Source: a virus
IMG/VR virus record: IMGVR_UViG_3300001979_000002
Coordinates: 1 to 48,442 of that record
Length of the DNA stretch: 48,442 nt
Reading direction: 5' to 3' (one strand)
Made by a program: the position numbers and the translations under genes. The notes below the pieces were generated by a model. The model was not told the DNA's origin. It ran no database searches and saw only the letters and a program-made list of their open reading frames with translations. Of the stretch, positions 32,230 through 40,399 are shown piece by piece. How positions within the stretch are numbered: position 1 is the stretch's first letter; each line of letters starts with the position of its first letter.

Positions 32230-32471
32230 GCCGGCACCTCGTGCGGTCCAACGGTGATGATCTCAGCATTGCGCGTCCGCACAAACGGCACGAAATCCGA
32301 GCCCTCGTAGCGGCGATCAGTGCTCGACCGCGCCTCTATGATACGGAACCTGTCACCGGCTCTCAGCTCGCGACATGCCGCCGAAATCGCTGCGTCTCGC
32401 GTCGGCTCATCGACGGCCAGATTGTAAACATCGTCATCGAGCTCTCCGGCCCACCATCTCCAAGGCGTCAT
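32226..32471 (-). CDS. Small hypothetical early protein
   Basis: 81 residues. MTPWRWWAGELDDDVYNLAVDEPTRDAAISAACRELRAGDRFRIIEARS: acidic alpha/beta, of a type seen in rhizobial phages. GGAGG upstream; overlaps both neighbours by 4 bases. Function unknown. Confidence 0.6.
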   Translation of the reverse strand: MTPWRWWAGELDDDVYNLAVDEPTRDAAISAACRELRAGDRFRIIEARSSTDRRYEGSDFVPFVRTRNAEIITVGPHEVPA

Positions 32472-32776
32472 GCCGGCATCCTCCGGCGCTCGACCTCGAT
32501 CAGCCGCGACTTGCCCCGCTGTTTGACGAACGGCTTGAGATTGAAATGGGTGTCCGCTTCGGAAACAGCCTTGATGACTTCGCCGTCGCGAACGAGGTGA
32601 CCGTTGAAATAAGCCAGCAGATGGCGATTGACGGCCCGCAGCGCTTCAACCTCAGTCGGGAAGACAAAAGGCTTGTCGCCATCCATGAGAGGCTTTGGAT
32701 GGCCGTCGCGGGCGAAACGCAGCATTGCCCAATGGCCGCCGGGGACTGGACGCGTGTAACCTGCGAACTCGTTCAT
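32468..32776 (-). CDS. Small hypothetical early protein
   Basis: 102 residues from the ATG at 32776, overlapping the preceding stop. EFAGYTRPVPGGHWAMLRFARDGHPKPLMDGDKPFVFPTEVEALRAVNRHLLAYFNG: a compact alpha/beta protein. Tight operon packing. Function unknown. Confidence 0.6.
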   Translation of the reverse strand: MNEFAGYTRPVPGGHWAMLRFARDGHPKPLMDGDKPFVFPTEVEALRAVNRHLLAYFNGHLVRDGEVIKAVSEADTHFNLKPFVKQRGKSRLIEVERRRMPA

Positions 32777-33234
32777 GCTTCTTCCTTCCAAAGGCGATCG
32801 TCGATCACGGCTTCGGTCCATGGCCGAATGCCTTCAGCCTCAACGGCTGCGATGTTTTGAGGGGTGAGATGGATGACGCCGACATAATAGCTGTCGCCGA
32901 ACGCGCCGACGATTTGCTGCTTCTTCAAGCGATCCGCCAATTCCTTCTGGCAATCGGCCAGAAGGATGCAGTCGCCTTCATGTGACCAGGCGCCATAGGT
33001 GTCCTGCTTCCAGAACTTGCCGCTATCCCAGAGCTGCTTTCGGAGTGGCCCGTGCAGGTCGAAGCCGATAATCCGGCCGCGCTTGGCATCCCGTTTGATC
33101 AGGTCGAGATTGGCGTTGACGACTTGGAGGACGTCCATTCGCTTCAGGCCGGCCATCGATGCGATTTCAGCGATAGTCGTGAAGGATTTGCACTTCAGCA
33201 GCGCGCGGACGGTATCGAGGACAGGCGTCGTCAT
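32773..33234 (-). CDS. Winged-helix-like hypothetical protein
   Basis: 153 residues from the ATG at 33234. N-terminal LDTVRALLKCKSFTTIAEIASMAGLKRMDVLQVVNANLDLIKRD fits a helix-turn-helix/winged helix. The C-terminus is mixed, with ILLADCQKELADRLKKQQIVGAFGD. Possibly a DNA-binding helper of replication. Overlaps both neighbours. Confidence 0.6.
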   Translation of the reverse strand: MTTPVLDTVRALLKCKSFTTIAEIASMAGLKRMDVLQVVNANLDLIKRDAKRGRIIGFDLHGPLRKQLWDSGKFWKQDTYGAWSHEGDCILLADCQKELADRLKKQQIVGAFGDSYYVGVIHLTPQNIAAVEAEGIRPWTEAVIDDRLWKEEA

Positions 33235-33809
33235 CGGCGCGTCCTCCACACTTCCTCAGGGTCGATACCTTCCGCCGCCATACGATCAAGCGCGGCGGCC
33301 TGTCGGGCGTCGTGGTTTCCCCAATGCTCCGCGTGCTTTTCTTCTCCCCACTGATCCCATGTAGTTTCCCGCTTGCAGCGGTCTGCAAAATCCTTGTTCT
33401 GACGCCATTGGCGGCAATAATCCGGCCACCATTTGGTCATCTTGCCGTTGCAGCCGTGTTTGCTGTCGATCATGGCTTCGATGATCTGGCGGATTTCGTC
33501 AGGCGAATATTCGTTCTCGCCGGCTACTTGATAGACGCCAGCGAACGAACGAAATCCTGTCTCCGACCAATAAATCGAACCTGGCGGCTCAACAGCGTAG
33601 GTCTGGAAGACAGACGAAAATCTGATGAGTGTCGGTATGCCGCGAACTTCAATTTCGATTGGATCGCGCTCGGCGACATCGATTTCCATAGCTTCCCATA
33701 CGCCATAGGCACGCGTCATGAATTCCCGGCGAGGTGGCGGCGTCCAGGGCTTTGTGACCACCGGCGCCGGTGGCGGCATCATCAAATCGAACATGGAAAG
33801 CTGCTGCAT
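33231..33809 (-). CDS. Hypothetical early protein
   Basis: 192 residues. Pro-rich start (MMPPPAPVVTKPWTPPP), a beta-rich middle and a charged Trp-rich C-terminus (NGKMTKWWPDYCRQWRQNKDFADRCKRETTWDQWGEEKH). Starts one base into the helicase stop (TGATG). No motif recognised. Confidence 0.55.
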   Translation of the reverse strand: MQQLSMFDLMMPPPAPVVTKPWTPPPRREFMTRAYGVWEAMEIDVAERDPIEIEVRGIPTLIRFSSVFQTYAVEPPGSIYWSETGFRSFAGVYQVAGENEYSPDEIRQIIEAMIDSKHGCNGKMTKWWPDYCRQWRQNKDFADRCKRETTWDQWGEEKHAEHWGNHDARQAAALDRMAAEGIDPEEVWRTRR

Positions 33810-35263
33810 CAGAACAAATCCCCCGTCCGCGCCGGCTGATTGGACCGGTAGCGCGTGTATTCCGCTTCGAATTTCAGGGTTTCGACGATGGACGGATCAC
33901 CGAAGCGGACCTTGATCGACGCGATTTCGGCGATGCCCTCGATGTCCGATCCAAACGTCTTGTTGATCAGCGCCCAATCCTTGTCGGTGACGGCGACCTT
34001 CATTCGCTCCTGCTTGTATTTCTCAGGGCGATAGAGGGTAAGGACGGCGTCGTAGTCCGCACGGGCGCCCTCGCCGCCGTAGAGGTCTCTTGATATCGGG
34101 CGGGGATTGTCGCGGATCGTGCCTTGCCCGTTTCTCTGGTTGAGGATCAGGACCGCCGAGCCGGTCTCATCTGCAAGCGATTTCAGCTCGACGGTGACCT
34201 CGCCTGAAATCCGATCGGGGGAAAGCTTCGGATCGCGAGGTTTCACCTTGCCGATGTGGTCGATCACAATGAACGGCGTCTTGCCGTTGGCCCGCTTCTT
34301 GATGAACCGGCGGGCATAGGTCACCAGCCGGTCAACTCCTTCGCGCTGGCAGCGGATGATCTCGAATGGCTGCTCATTGATCCACGTCGCGAACTGAACG
34401 CATAGATCCTGCTGGGCCTGGCTCATCAGCCGCATGGGTTCGCGCTGCTGCCTAACACTGATCTCGTGAACCTGGGCGATCATTTGCCGCACGCATTGAG
34501 CCGCTGACTGGTCATAGGAGAGGAAAAGGACCGGATGTCCCTCGTAGACCGCGTGGTAGATGAGCTGCATCGTCAGAGACGATTTTCCCTCGCCGGATGA
34601 GGAAAGCAGCCCGTACAGGTTGCCAGCCTCGAAGACCGGCTCCGAGAGAACCTTGGCAATTTCCGACAAAGCGATCGGAACGCCGATAACACCGTCGCGC
34701 CGGGCCGACGCCTGGAAGGCTGCGAGATAAGAGGAACCGGGCGCCGCAATAGCCGTCGTTTCGGCGAAGCGAGACCGCATGTCCTTCAGGCGAGCTTCGA
34801 GCTGCTCGATCTCGTCCCCAAGCGTGAGAAGGGTATGCCCTTCCTTCGCCATCGTGGCGGCGAACTCAGCTTCCCGGGAAAGCTGCCGGGACAATGCGGC
34901 GCCCTTGATAATCTGCAGGGCAGCCTCAATGCGCTCCGGCCGCATGTTCAGCCCTTCGGCAAGCATATTGGTCAGGTACTGTGCCGGGGTAATCGATAGG
35001 CCGGCGATCGCCTTAGGCATTGCCGGCTTCAGATTTACGGGTGTCACCGGATGGTTTGCCGCGAAGAGCCTTTCTGCTTCCTCGAAGATCTTACGGTGCA
35101 GTGCCTCCTCGAAGTCATCTGCCTTGAGGCCGCATTCCGCCAGAATGGTATTGTTGCCGAGGATCGCCGAAAGGATATCTTGTTCGGCTGTGAGGACGTC
35201 CTCTGCGGAGATGCCGTCCAGCAAGCGGTTATCGGAGGTGAAGTCGCGCGGATGAGCGTTCAT
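33809..35263 (-). CDS. Replicative DNA helicase, DnaB-like
   Basis: 484 residues. N-terminal helical domain (LTAEQDILSAILGNNTILAECGLKADDF) is that of DnaB. The RecA-like ATPase has Walker A SSSGEGKSS (221-229) and Walker B FIVIDHIG near 333, then ILNQRNG and the basic GEGARADYD loop. It unwinds the fork. The DNA methyltransferase gene overlaps at its 5' end. GAGG precedes the ATG. Confidence 0.9.
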   Translation of the reverse strand: MNAHPRDFTSDNRLLDGISAEDVLTAEQDILSAILGNNTILAECGLKADDFEEALHRKIFEEAERLFAANHPVTPVNLKPAMPKAIAGLSITPAQYLTNMLAEGLNMRPERIEAALQIIKGAALSRQLSREAEFAATMAKEGHTLLTLGDEIEQLEARLKDMRSRFAETTAIAAPGSSYLAAFQASARRDGVIGVPIALSEIAKVLSEPVFEAGNLYGLLSSSGEGKSSLTMQLIYHAVYEGHPVLFLSYDQSAAQCVRQMIAQVHEISVRQQREPMRLMSQAQQDLCVQFATWINEQPFEIIRCQREGVDRLVTYARRFIKKRANGKTPFIVIDHIGKVKPRDPKLSPDRISGEVTVELKSLADETGSAVLILNQRNGQGTIRDNPRPISRDLYGGEGARADYDAVLTLYRPEKYKQERMKVAVTDKDWALINKTFGSDIEGIAEIASIKVRFGDPSIVETLKFEAEYTRYRSNQPARTGDLF

Positions 35264-36399
35264 GCTGCCACCTCGTCAGGTTCTGATTGCTTGGGAAGTC
35301 GGGTCTTGCCCACAATTCGCCCCTCGGCGATGTCGGCATATTCTGGCTTGAGTTCGATCAATGCGCTGCGATAGCCGTGCTGCTCAGCAACCAGCGCAAC
35401 GGTTCCGGATCCTCCAAAGGGATCGAGGACTATGCCCGGCATACGATCGAACGTTTCGCAGATTGGCCCGCAGCCTTCAGCAGCGCCACAGCAGCCGCAG
35501 ACGGTCTTCGGGGTTCCCGCTAGGATGCAACGGCGGGCAAGCTCCCGCGGGAAAGTGGCGAAGTGAGCGCCGCGATAGCCCTCGATATTGAAGGTCCAGA
35601 CGTTTCGGCCGTTGCGCAGATCTGGCACATAGGTCTCAACCCATGTGCCTTCGCGGTTTTGTCCAGCAGTGCTGCCCTTGGCCGGCTTATACTGCCCATC
35701 CTTACGCCGCGCGTGGGCATTCCCGGTGGTCGGCTCCTTCAGGGATTCAGCGTCGAAGAAATACCGCTCACTTTTCGTCAGCAGCCAGATCTTCTCGTGA
35801 ACCGCCGCCGGCCGATCGTCGATGGACTCGGGCTTCGGGTTAGTCTTGTTCCAGATGATCTCCGACCTGACCCACCAACCATCATCCTGCAGGGCGATGG
35901 CGAGCCGGTTCGGGATCATGCAAAGATCCTTCGGCTTCAAATATCCACCTGGTCGAACGGTATAACCGCTGTCAGATCGATATGCCTCCTTCGCACCAGC
36001 CCGTTGCGGCCCGCGTGCGTCGGGCTGCAATATGGGGCCGACTGTAGAGAACGGCTTATCGCGGAATGTTCTGTCGTCGCTGCCATCCGCCTTATAGGCT
36101 GCCGCCGATTTCCCGTTCGGCTGGGCCGCGTAGCAGTCGCCGTAATTCACCCAGACAGTTCCGTGCGCCTTTAGGATACGTCGGATTTCACGGAAGACAG
36201 TGACCATTACCTCGAGGTGTTCGCCGAGCGTCGGCTCAAGCCCGATCTGTCCGGCTACACCGTAATCGCGAAGGCCCCAATATGGAGGAGAGGTTACGAC
36301 ACAGTCGACGGACCCTGTCGGCATGGAACGCATGACATCGAGGCAATCGCTGACATGAATCGTGCAGCGCCCGTCAAGTATGGAGCGGGCTTCCGTCAT
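35260..36399 (-). CDS. Beta-class site-specific DNA methyltransferase (N4/N6)
   Basis: 379 residues from the ATG at 36399 (ATGA overlap). Motif IV SPPYWGL (37-43) comes before motif I LDPFGGSGT (325-333), the beta-class order. A zinc-type CGCCG/CGPIC loop lies near 290. The MTase domain is of the N4-cytosine/N6-adenine type. No partner nuclease is next to it, so it is an orphan that probably guards phage DNA from host restriction or times expression. Target site unknown. Confidence 0.88.
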   Translation of the reverse strand: MTEARSILDGRCTIHVSDCLDVMRSMPTGSVDCVVTSPPYWGLRDYGVAGQIGLEPTLGEHLEVMVTVFREIRRILKAHGTVWVNYGDCYAAQPNGKSAAAYKADGSDDRTFRDKPFSTVGPILQPDARGPQRAGAKEAYRSDSGYTVRPGGYLKPKDLCMIPNRLAIALQDDGWWVRSEIIWNKTNPKPESIDDRPAAVHEKIWLLTKSERYFFDAESLKEPTTGNAHARRKDGQYKPAKGSTAGQNREGTWVETYVPDLRNGRNVWTFNIEGYRGAHFATFPRELARRCILAGTPKTVCGCCGAAEGCGPICETFDRMPGIVLDPFGGSGTVALVAEQHGYRSALIELKPEYADIAEGRIVGKTRLPKQSEPDEVAA

Positions 36400-37007
36400 G
36401 CGGCAACTCCCGCGCGCTCGTTGCGCTGCATGCGGAGATCCATAAGCGGCTGCTGGTAACGGCCGGCATGGACCTTCATGTCTCGGACACCCCAGCAGAT
36501 AGCCAGAGCGCAAGCCTCAGCGGCATTGTGGGCCAAGGTCTTTTGCGTGGGGAGCTTGATGCCAATCAGCTCGCATTGGCTTACAGCGGCGGCTTTCCAG
36601 TCCTTCTTACCGTTCTTGTCGAGCGGCGGCTTGAATGTCTGCCCGTAGAAGCTTTTGCGCCAGGTACCGGGTGGAAGCGTGCCATATGGAATGCCGAAGT
36701 TGGCGATTGTCGAAACGATCGCCGTTGTCGCAATCCACGGGTAGAGCATCGCGTCGGCGCTGGTGTTGCCGATCTTGGCAAGAGATTGTTCTTCGAGGAC
36801 AACCCAATCCGGCTTTCCATGCTCGCGGATCAGGGCCGCGACCTTCAAGCCGATCTGGTCGCCGGTGTAATAGTGGTCGGCCTTGTCGGGCATCTGGAAG
36901 ACACCGCATTTCACATGCGAGTAATTCCGATCAAGCTTCTGCTGTTCGGGGCTGAATATGGCCCAGCCGGTGGATTTAGACGGGTCAAAGCCCCAGATTG
37001 TCGTCAC
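36396..37007 (-). CDS. RuvC-like endonuclease
   Basis: 203 residues from a GTG at 37007 (GGGGA upstream, GTGA overlap). RNase H-type acids: D8 in WGFDPSKSTGWA, E72/E73 in VVLEEQS, and E164 in LAHNAAEACALAICWG. The last site usually carries Asp; here Asn161 and Glu164. Likely a Holliday-junction resolvase or replication nuclease clearing branched DNA before packaging. Confidence 0.8.
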   Translation of the reverse strand: MTTIWGFDPSKSTGWAIFSPEQQKLDRNYSHVKCGVFQMPDKADHYYTGDQIGLKVAALIREHGKPDWVVLEEQSLAKIGNTSADAMLYPWIATTAIVSTIANFGIPYGTLPPGTWRKSFYGQTFKPPLDKNGKKDWKAAAVSQCELIGIKLPTQKTLAHNAAEACALAICWGVRDMKVHAGRYQQPLMDLRMQRNERAGVAA

Positions 37008-37174
37008 GACTTCCCCTCTACGATCTTGATGATTTCGGCCATGCAAGAGGACGCGCCACGGCCTTGCTTGTACTCGGTGATGATCCGGTTGATTTCCCGC
37101 TCCCGACGCTTGCGGGCGCCGGCATTCCGCCGCGCGCGTCTGACGTCTTCGGATGAGTAATTCCCTTGGGTCAT
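37004..37174 (-). CDS. Small basic hypothetical protein
   Basis: 56 residues from the ATG at 37174 (AAGAG upstream; another ATG at 37204). DVRRARRNAGARKRREREINRIITEYKQG is very basic and helical. Overlaps the RuvC-like gene. Probably binds nucleic acid; no family recognised. Confidence 0.5.
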   Translation of the reverse strand: MTQGNYSSEDVRRARRNAGARKRREREINRIITEYKQGRGASSCMAEIIKIVEGKS

Positions 37175-37224
37175 CTGAAACTCTTGGAAAAGGCTCCCGG
37201 TCATTCGCGACCGGGACAGTGGTA

Positions 37225-37256
37225 GGCGGCTCAAGCCGGGAGGAAGGCGAGCCGCC
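37225..37256. other. Intercistronic stem-loop
   Basis: GGCGGCTC (37225-37232) pairs perfectly with GAGCCGCC (37249-37256), with an inner GCC/GGC. There is no T-run on either side. It lies between the GapR-like gene and the small basic gene and may slow decay of the upstream mRNA. Confidence 0.4.
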
Positions 37257-37264
37257 CGGGGAAC

Positions 37265-37834
37265 TCAGTCGCCGTCTTCGGCATCGTCAGAGCCGAAAGG
37301 ATCGTCGCCTGTCGCCGGCGGCGCTTCGTTGGTCGCGGCCTGCTTTGCAGCGCTGCGCTTTTCCATGGCCGATTGCAGGTTTTCGCGGGCGATGCGCTGG
37401 CCCTCGTCGTATCCGTCGAGCCAAGCGCGATCCTCGGGGCTACCGGCGGCATATTTCTTCGAGACCCGATCGAGAGCAGCAAGGCCAGCCTCGACGCCGG
37501 CGGCATGGATCATCTGCTCGTTGGTGACACGGTCAGCGAGCAGGTCGCTGTTGCGATCGTCCTGGATAAGACCAAGCCGGATCCGGTTCCGCTTGAGCAT
37601 ATTGAAGTTGTCGACCTTCTTCTGAGGGTCGTCGGTCGTCATGCAGTCGATGAAGTCTTTTATCTCGGCTTCGGAAAAGCCGTCGTTCTTGGCGTCCTTC
37701 TTAAGCTCTTTGCCTTCGGCCGCGAGCTCGTCGGATCTCGTCTTGTGAGCGAGCCGGCGCCGGACGTGATGGCCCCATAGCGCCTGCTTCTCCTCGTCGT
37801 TAAGCTGAGTGTTATGCCCGGCGCTTGCCATCAT
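37265..37834 (-). CDS. GapR-like (DUF2312-like) hypothetical protein
   Basis: 189 residues. Residues about 30-90 (ELAAEGKELKKDAKNDGFSEAEIKDFIDCMTTDDPQKKVDNFNMLKRNRIRLGL) have the layout of GapR: helix with AK-x-x-GF, second helix, short DP turn, third helix ending LG. GapR is an alphaproteobacterial protein that binds overtwisted DNA. The C-terminal half is acidic and polar. Resemblance judged by eye. Confidence 0.5.
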   Translation of the reverse strand: MMASAGHNTQLNDEEKQALWGHHVRRRLAHKTRSDELAAEGKELKKDAKNDGFSEAEIKDFIDCMTTDDPQKKVDNFNMLKRNRIRLGLIQDDRNSDLLADRVTNEQMIHAAGVEAGLAALDRVSKKYAAGSPEDRAWLDGYDEGQRIARENLQSAMEKRSAAKQAATNEAPPATGDDPFGSDDAEDGD

Positions 37835-37837
37835 CGG

Positions 37838-38269
37838 TCACCTTCCTTTCGCTGTTTCCATCGCAATTTCAAGCTTCTGAGCCAAAGCCTCAGCCTCAGC
37901 TTCAAGATCGATAAAATGGTCACTCCCAAACCTCGCTTTCTGGGCGTCCAGCTCCCTCTGCAGTCTTTTGATTTCTGCCTGCCAAAGCCCAATCCAACCG
38001 GTTCTGATACCTTCGAGAAGGCGGAAACCGGGGTTCTTGATCTCGCCCGATAAGAACCGACGAAGTTGCCGAGCAGACATGCCGCATCGCTCCGCAACCT
38101 TTTCGTAGGCGTTCATCTGATCGCCATAGCCGCGACTTTCGCGCTCGATCATGCGCCGAGCCATTTCGTCGGCGTCTTGGGGGGTGAAAACGTCAACTGC
38201 GAACATTGCTTTCATCTTTCCCTGGTTTGTCGATTTGACCGAAATTCGGTCAGAAGTTTCCCTGTCCAT
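37838..38269 (-). CDS. Hypothetical DNA-binding early protein
   Basis: 143 residues. NAYEKVAERCGMSARQLRRFLSGEIKNPGF is a helix-turn-helix-like segment; then a charged coiled coil (EIKRLQRELDAQKARFG, LEAEAEALAQKLE). The ATG at 38269 has AGGAG 8 bases upstream; an ATG at 38215 (GGGA) is possible. Downstream gene begins 3 bases after the stop. Confidence 0.6.
   Translation of the reverse strand: MDRETSDRISVKSTNQGKMKAMFAVDVFTPQDADEMARRMIERESRGYGDQMNAYEKVAERCGMSARQLRRFLSGEIKNPGFRLLEGIRTGWIGLWQAEIKRLQRELDAQKARFGSDHFIDLEAEAEALAQKLEIAMETAKGR
38236..38252. promoter_or_regulatory. Perfect 8-bp dyad
   Basis: TGACCGAAATTCGGTCA: arms TGACCGAA/TTCGGTCA around one base. It lies inside the N-terminus of the 38269 reading but upstream of the alternative start at 38215. 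Possible operator if the shorter start is real. Confidence 0.3.
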
Positions 38270-38326
38270 AATCACCGCTCCTGCTAGGTTCCCTGTCAGC
38301 GGGAAGCGGCGATTAACGAAGGGAGT

Positions 38327-38599
38327 TCAGCCGGAGCCCGTGGGCGACAGCCGATAGAAATCATCAGGGTTCGGACCGGTACGAACGGCCTGCCAGCCGG
38401 TACCGAGAAGCTCCTGATTGAGTTTGGAAAATGAGATGCAAAGCAGAGTGAAAGCTCGAACCGGGTCAGACTGCCAGGAAAGACCGATGAGATTGCAAAG
38501 CTGCGATGCTGGAATGAAATGCGGATATTCAGCGCGGAGAGCACGTTCCAAGCGGCTCTCGCGTGAATCCGATGGTGGAATGGCGTTGCCCGTCATCAT
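38327..38599 (-). CDS. Small hypothetical early protein
   Basis: 90 residues from the ATG at 38599 (overlaps the previous stop, TGATGATG; a second ATG follows at 38596). SRLERALRAEYPHFIPASQLCNLIGLSWQSDPVRAFTLLCISFSKLNQELLG: possible winged helix. No family recognised. Confidence 0.55.
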   Translation of the reverse strand: MMTGNAIPPSDSRESRLERALRAEYPHFIPASQLCNLIGLSWQSDPVRAFTLLCISFSKLNQELLGTGWQAVRTGPNPDDFYRLSPTGSG

Positions 38600-38808
38600 C
38601 AAACGTCATCCCAGAAATGATCGTCATAGATGGAAGGAACACGGAAATTGCGGGCGTCGCCCTCGGGAGCGCCGCTATCGTCCGGCTTGGTCTGCGGGCC
38701 GTATACGAGCCGCCCAATCCACATCAGGAGCATCATGCCGACGATCGCGATCAGAATGATTATGAAGGCGCCGGCGGCATATTGCAGGCCGAGAAGGAAG
38801 AAGCTCAT
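38599..38808 (-). CDS. Single-span membrane protein
   Basis: 69 residues from the ATG at 38808 (GGAGG upstream). A long hydrophobic segment, FFLLGLQYAAGAFIIILIAIVGMMLLMWIG, then a cytoplasmic acidic tail (PDDSGAPEGD). Overlaps the 42-residue membrane gene upstream (ATGA). Function unknown. Confidence 0.6.
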   Translation of the reverse strand: MSFFLLGLQYAAGAFIIILIAIVGMMLLMWIGRLVYGPQTKPDDSGAPEGDARNFRVPSIYDDHFWDDV

Positions 38809-38933
38809 TGGCGATGGCCCTCCTCCTGGCTGATTTGGCCGGAGCGACGGCAGGCGAAGCAACAAAGCAGCGATACAACGAAGCCGATGATGACGATCGC
38901 AGCGAGGATGGTTTCCAGGATGGTCCCGATCAT
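38805..38933 (-). CDS. 42-residue membrane peptide
   Basis: MIGTILETILAAIVIIGFVV then SLLCCFACRRSG and a polar tail. It overlaps the stop of the gene before it and the start of the gene after it as ATGA on both sides, so it is almost certainly translated. One membrane span followed by a Cys cluster. Too short for most gene callers. Confidence 0.6.
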   Translation of the reverse strand: MIGTILETILAAIVIIGFVVSLLCCFACRRSGQISQEEGHRQ

Positions 38934-39250
38934 GCCGGCACCTTTGAGGGCTGGCTATTCAAGAGAGCCCTGAACTGGCTGATGTCGGTCTTGCGGGCGA
39001 CGACAGGGCGGAACCGATCGACGTGAAACGCGTGCTCTAAAGTGATCGTTTGGTATTCAACGACTGGGTTGACGATCTCTTCAAGGCGAAGAGCGTAGAA
39101 AGTCTCAAGCCAAATGACCTGTCGGATAGTGTACACGCGGCCAGTGCTCGGGAAAACAATGCCCTCCGAGCGGTAGAAGTCTGCCAGTTCACGGTCATTT
39201 ATTTTGCCGTTCACGCAAACGACCTTCTGACCCACACGGAAACTAGTCAT
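38930..39250 (-). CDS. Hypothetical early protein
   Basis: 106 residues. FRVGQKVVCVNGKINDRELADFYRSEGIVFPSTGRVYTIRQV is a small beta-barrel-like (SH3-type) pattern common in rhizobial phage proteins. ATGA overlap on both sides. No function known. Confidence 0.6.
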   Translation of the reverse strand: MTSFRVGQKVVCVNGKINDRELADFYRSEGIVFPSTGRVYTIRQVIWLETFYALRLEEIVNPVVEYQTITLEHAFHVDRFRPVVARKTDISQFRALLNSQPSKVPA

Positions 39251-39375
39251 GCCGCCCTCGCCTGGATTTGAGTTTCGATTTTCGCCGGTCGCTCTGCCTG
39301 CACTCGATCGTGCGGCGTGCGGCCTTCAACTGCGTTCTGGGCTACAAGGCAGATGCCGACGGATTGCTTCGTCAT
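39247..39375 (-). CDS. 42-residue hypothetical peptide
   Basis: MTKQSVGICLVAQNAVEGRTPHD then a basic tail. Starts in the stop of the upstream gene and ends in the start of the next (both ATGA). The exact overlaps argue for a real gene despite the length. Confidence 0.5.
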   Translation of the reverse strand: MTKQSVGICLVAQNAVEGRTPHDRVQAERPAKIETQIQARAA

Positions 39376-39572
39376 TGATATTCCTCCAAAGCCTCGCGAA
39401 GTTCCGAGACAGAAAGATCGCCGTCGATCTCTTCGAGGAAGTGGAGAAGTCCATCGCGATGATTGAGGATGTCTCGGCGTTCGGCATTGGCGATCGGGAA
39501 CGATGCCCGGGTCTGCTTGCGACCTGTAGTCGTCGCCTCAAGCGCATCGAATATTTCCTGGGGGTCGACCAT
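39372..39572 (-). CDS. Small acidic hypothetical protein
   Basis: 66 residues. VDPQEIFDALEATTTGRKQTR, HRDGLLHFLEEIDGDLSVSELREALEEY: helical and acidic. Three bases between the previous stop and its ATG. No motif recognised. Confidence 0.55.
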   Translation of the reverse strand: MVDPQEIFDALEATTTGRKQTRASFPIANAERRDILNHRDGLLHFLEEIDGDLSVSELREALEEYQ

Positions 39573-39575
39573 CGC

Positions 39576-40109
39576 TCACTGTCCCCCAACGTCATCGATC
39601 AATGCGGGGCAGATGACTTTAGATGCACCTGCCCCGCCCGAGGCCGCTGTGGTCACAGCCTCTACCGAAGCCGGCTCTTTCTCTTCCTCAGGCGTTATAA
39701 GGAATGATCGATCCGGTTCGGGTTCGTTTATCTGCTTATGCTTGTGGACGATGTTCAAACCACCGTCGGAACGGGTGGGGAGATGGATCGCATCTTCGTC
39801 CTGCATCTCCCCGAAGCCGCGCGCTTGGCAGGGCTCCTCATCCGATCTGTTTTCAGTCTCGGGCCGATAAGGGGTGGCATCGGGGCGAGAAATAGCAGCA
39901 TCGGTTTGGGTATTTTCGAATGCGGGGATATCGCACCAGGCGAGCAACGACTTTGCGTTCTCCGGAAAGCCGTTGAACCGGCCGCTCGGGCAATGCTTCG
40001 TCGGCTCAAGCCAGTTGGTGACGAAAACCTTGTCGCCGTCGCGCGTGGTGCGCATCAGGATCTGTCGATCTCGCGGGGCGGAGGCGATGTCGAAGTTCCA
40101 CACGCTCAT
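39576..40109 (-). CDS. Hypothetical early protein
   Basis: 177 residues. The N-terminus DIASAPRDRQILMRTTRDGDKVFVTNWLEPTKHC, SLLAWCDIPAF is a small domain widely seen in alphaproteobacterial phages. The C-terminal ~90 residues are low-complexity, acidic and polar. Second gene of the leftward operon. Function unknown. Confidence 0.6.
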   Translation of the reverse strand: MSVWNFDIASAPRDRQILMRTTRDGDKVFVTNWLEPTKHCPSGRFNGFPENAKSLLAWCDIPAFENTQTDAAISRPDATPYRPETENRSDEEPCQARGFGEMQDEDAIHLPTRSDGGLNIVHKHKQINEPEPDRSFLITPEEEKEPASVEAVTTAASGGAGASKVICPALIDDVGGQ

Positions 40110-40348
40110 GCTGCGGTCTCCTGCTGGAGACGACGCTCAGCCTCGTCGAGCCACTCAACCATCTTCTGGTACGTTTTGATGTTGAAGCCGATATCGGGAT
40201 TTTGGACCCGGCTAAGAAATTTGCTGTCCCCAACGGCGGATATGCCCATCGCGGAAAAGCTCGTCTTTGCCTTAGTCGCATACGAGGTAGCTCGAGCGAT
40301 GAGGCTTTCTCGGATGTCTTGTTCGGTGATTTCGGCTCTCTGTGTCAT
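40106..40348 (-). CDS. Cro-like small regulator, first gene of the leftward operon
   Basis: 80 residues from the ATG at 40348. SAVGDSKFLSRVQNPDIGFNIKTYQKMVEWLDEAERR looks like the recognition half of a small helix-turn-helix protein. It is divergent from CI across operators O1-O3, the position of Cro. The ATG lies 6 bases after a -10 box, and no ribosome site is present, so the mRNA is probably leaderless. Confidence 0.6.
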   Translation of the reverse strand: MTQRAEITEQDIRESLIARATSYATKAKTSFSAMGISAVGDSKFLSRVQNPDIGFNIKTYQKMVEWLDEAERRLQQETAA

Positions 40349-40354
40349 GACAGC

Positions 40355-40383
40355 CATATTCGGGACATTTCCCGAATTGTCAA
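40355..40383 (-). promoter_or_regulatory. Leftward early promoter with operator in its spacer
   Basis: Minus strand: -35 TTGACA (40378-40383, perfect), 17-base spacer, -10 AATATG (40355-40360). The spacer is operator O1 minus its edges. Transcription would start close to the ATG at 40348. Confidence 0.65.
40358..40377. promoter_or_regulatory. Operator O1
   Basis: ATTCGGGA-CATT-TCCCGAAT, perfect 8-bp arms. Best copy of the site and probable CI/Cro target. Confidence 0.75.
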
Positions 40384-40399
40384 GGGATACTTCCCGATG
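40380..40399. promoter_or_regulatory. Operator O2
   Basis: TCAAGGGA-TACT-TCCCGATG. Core GGGA-N4-TCCCGA kept. Starts 22 bp after O1. Confidence 0.6.
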
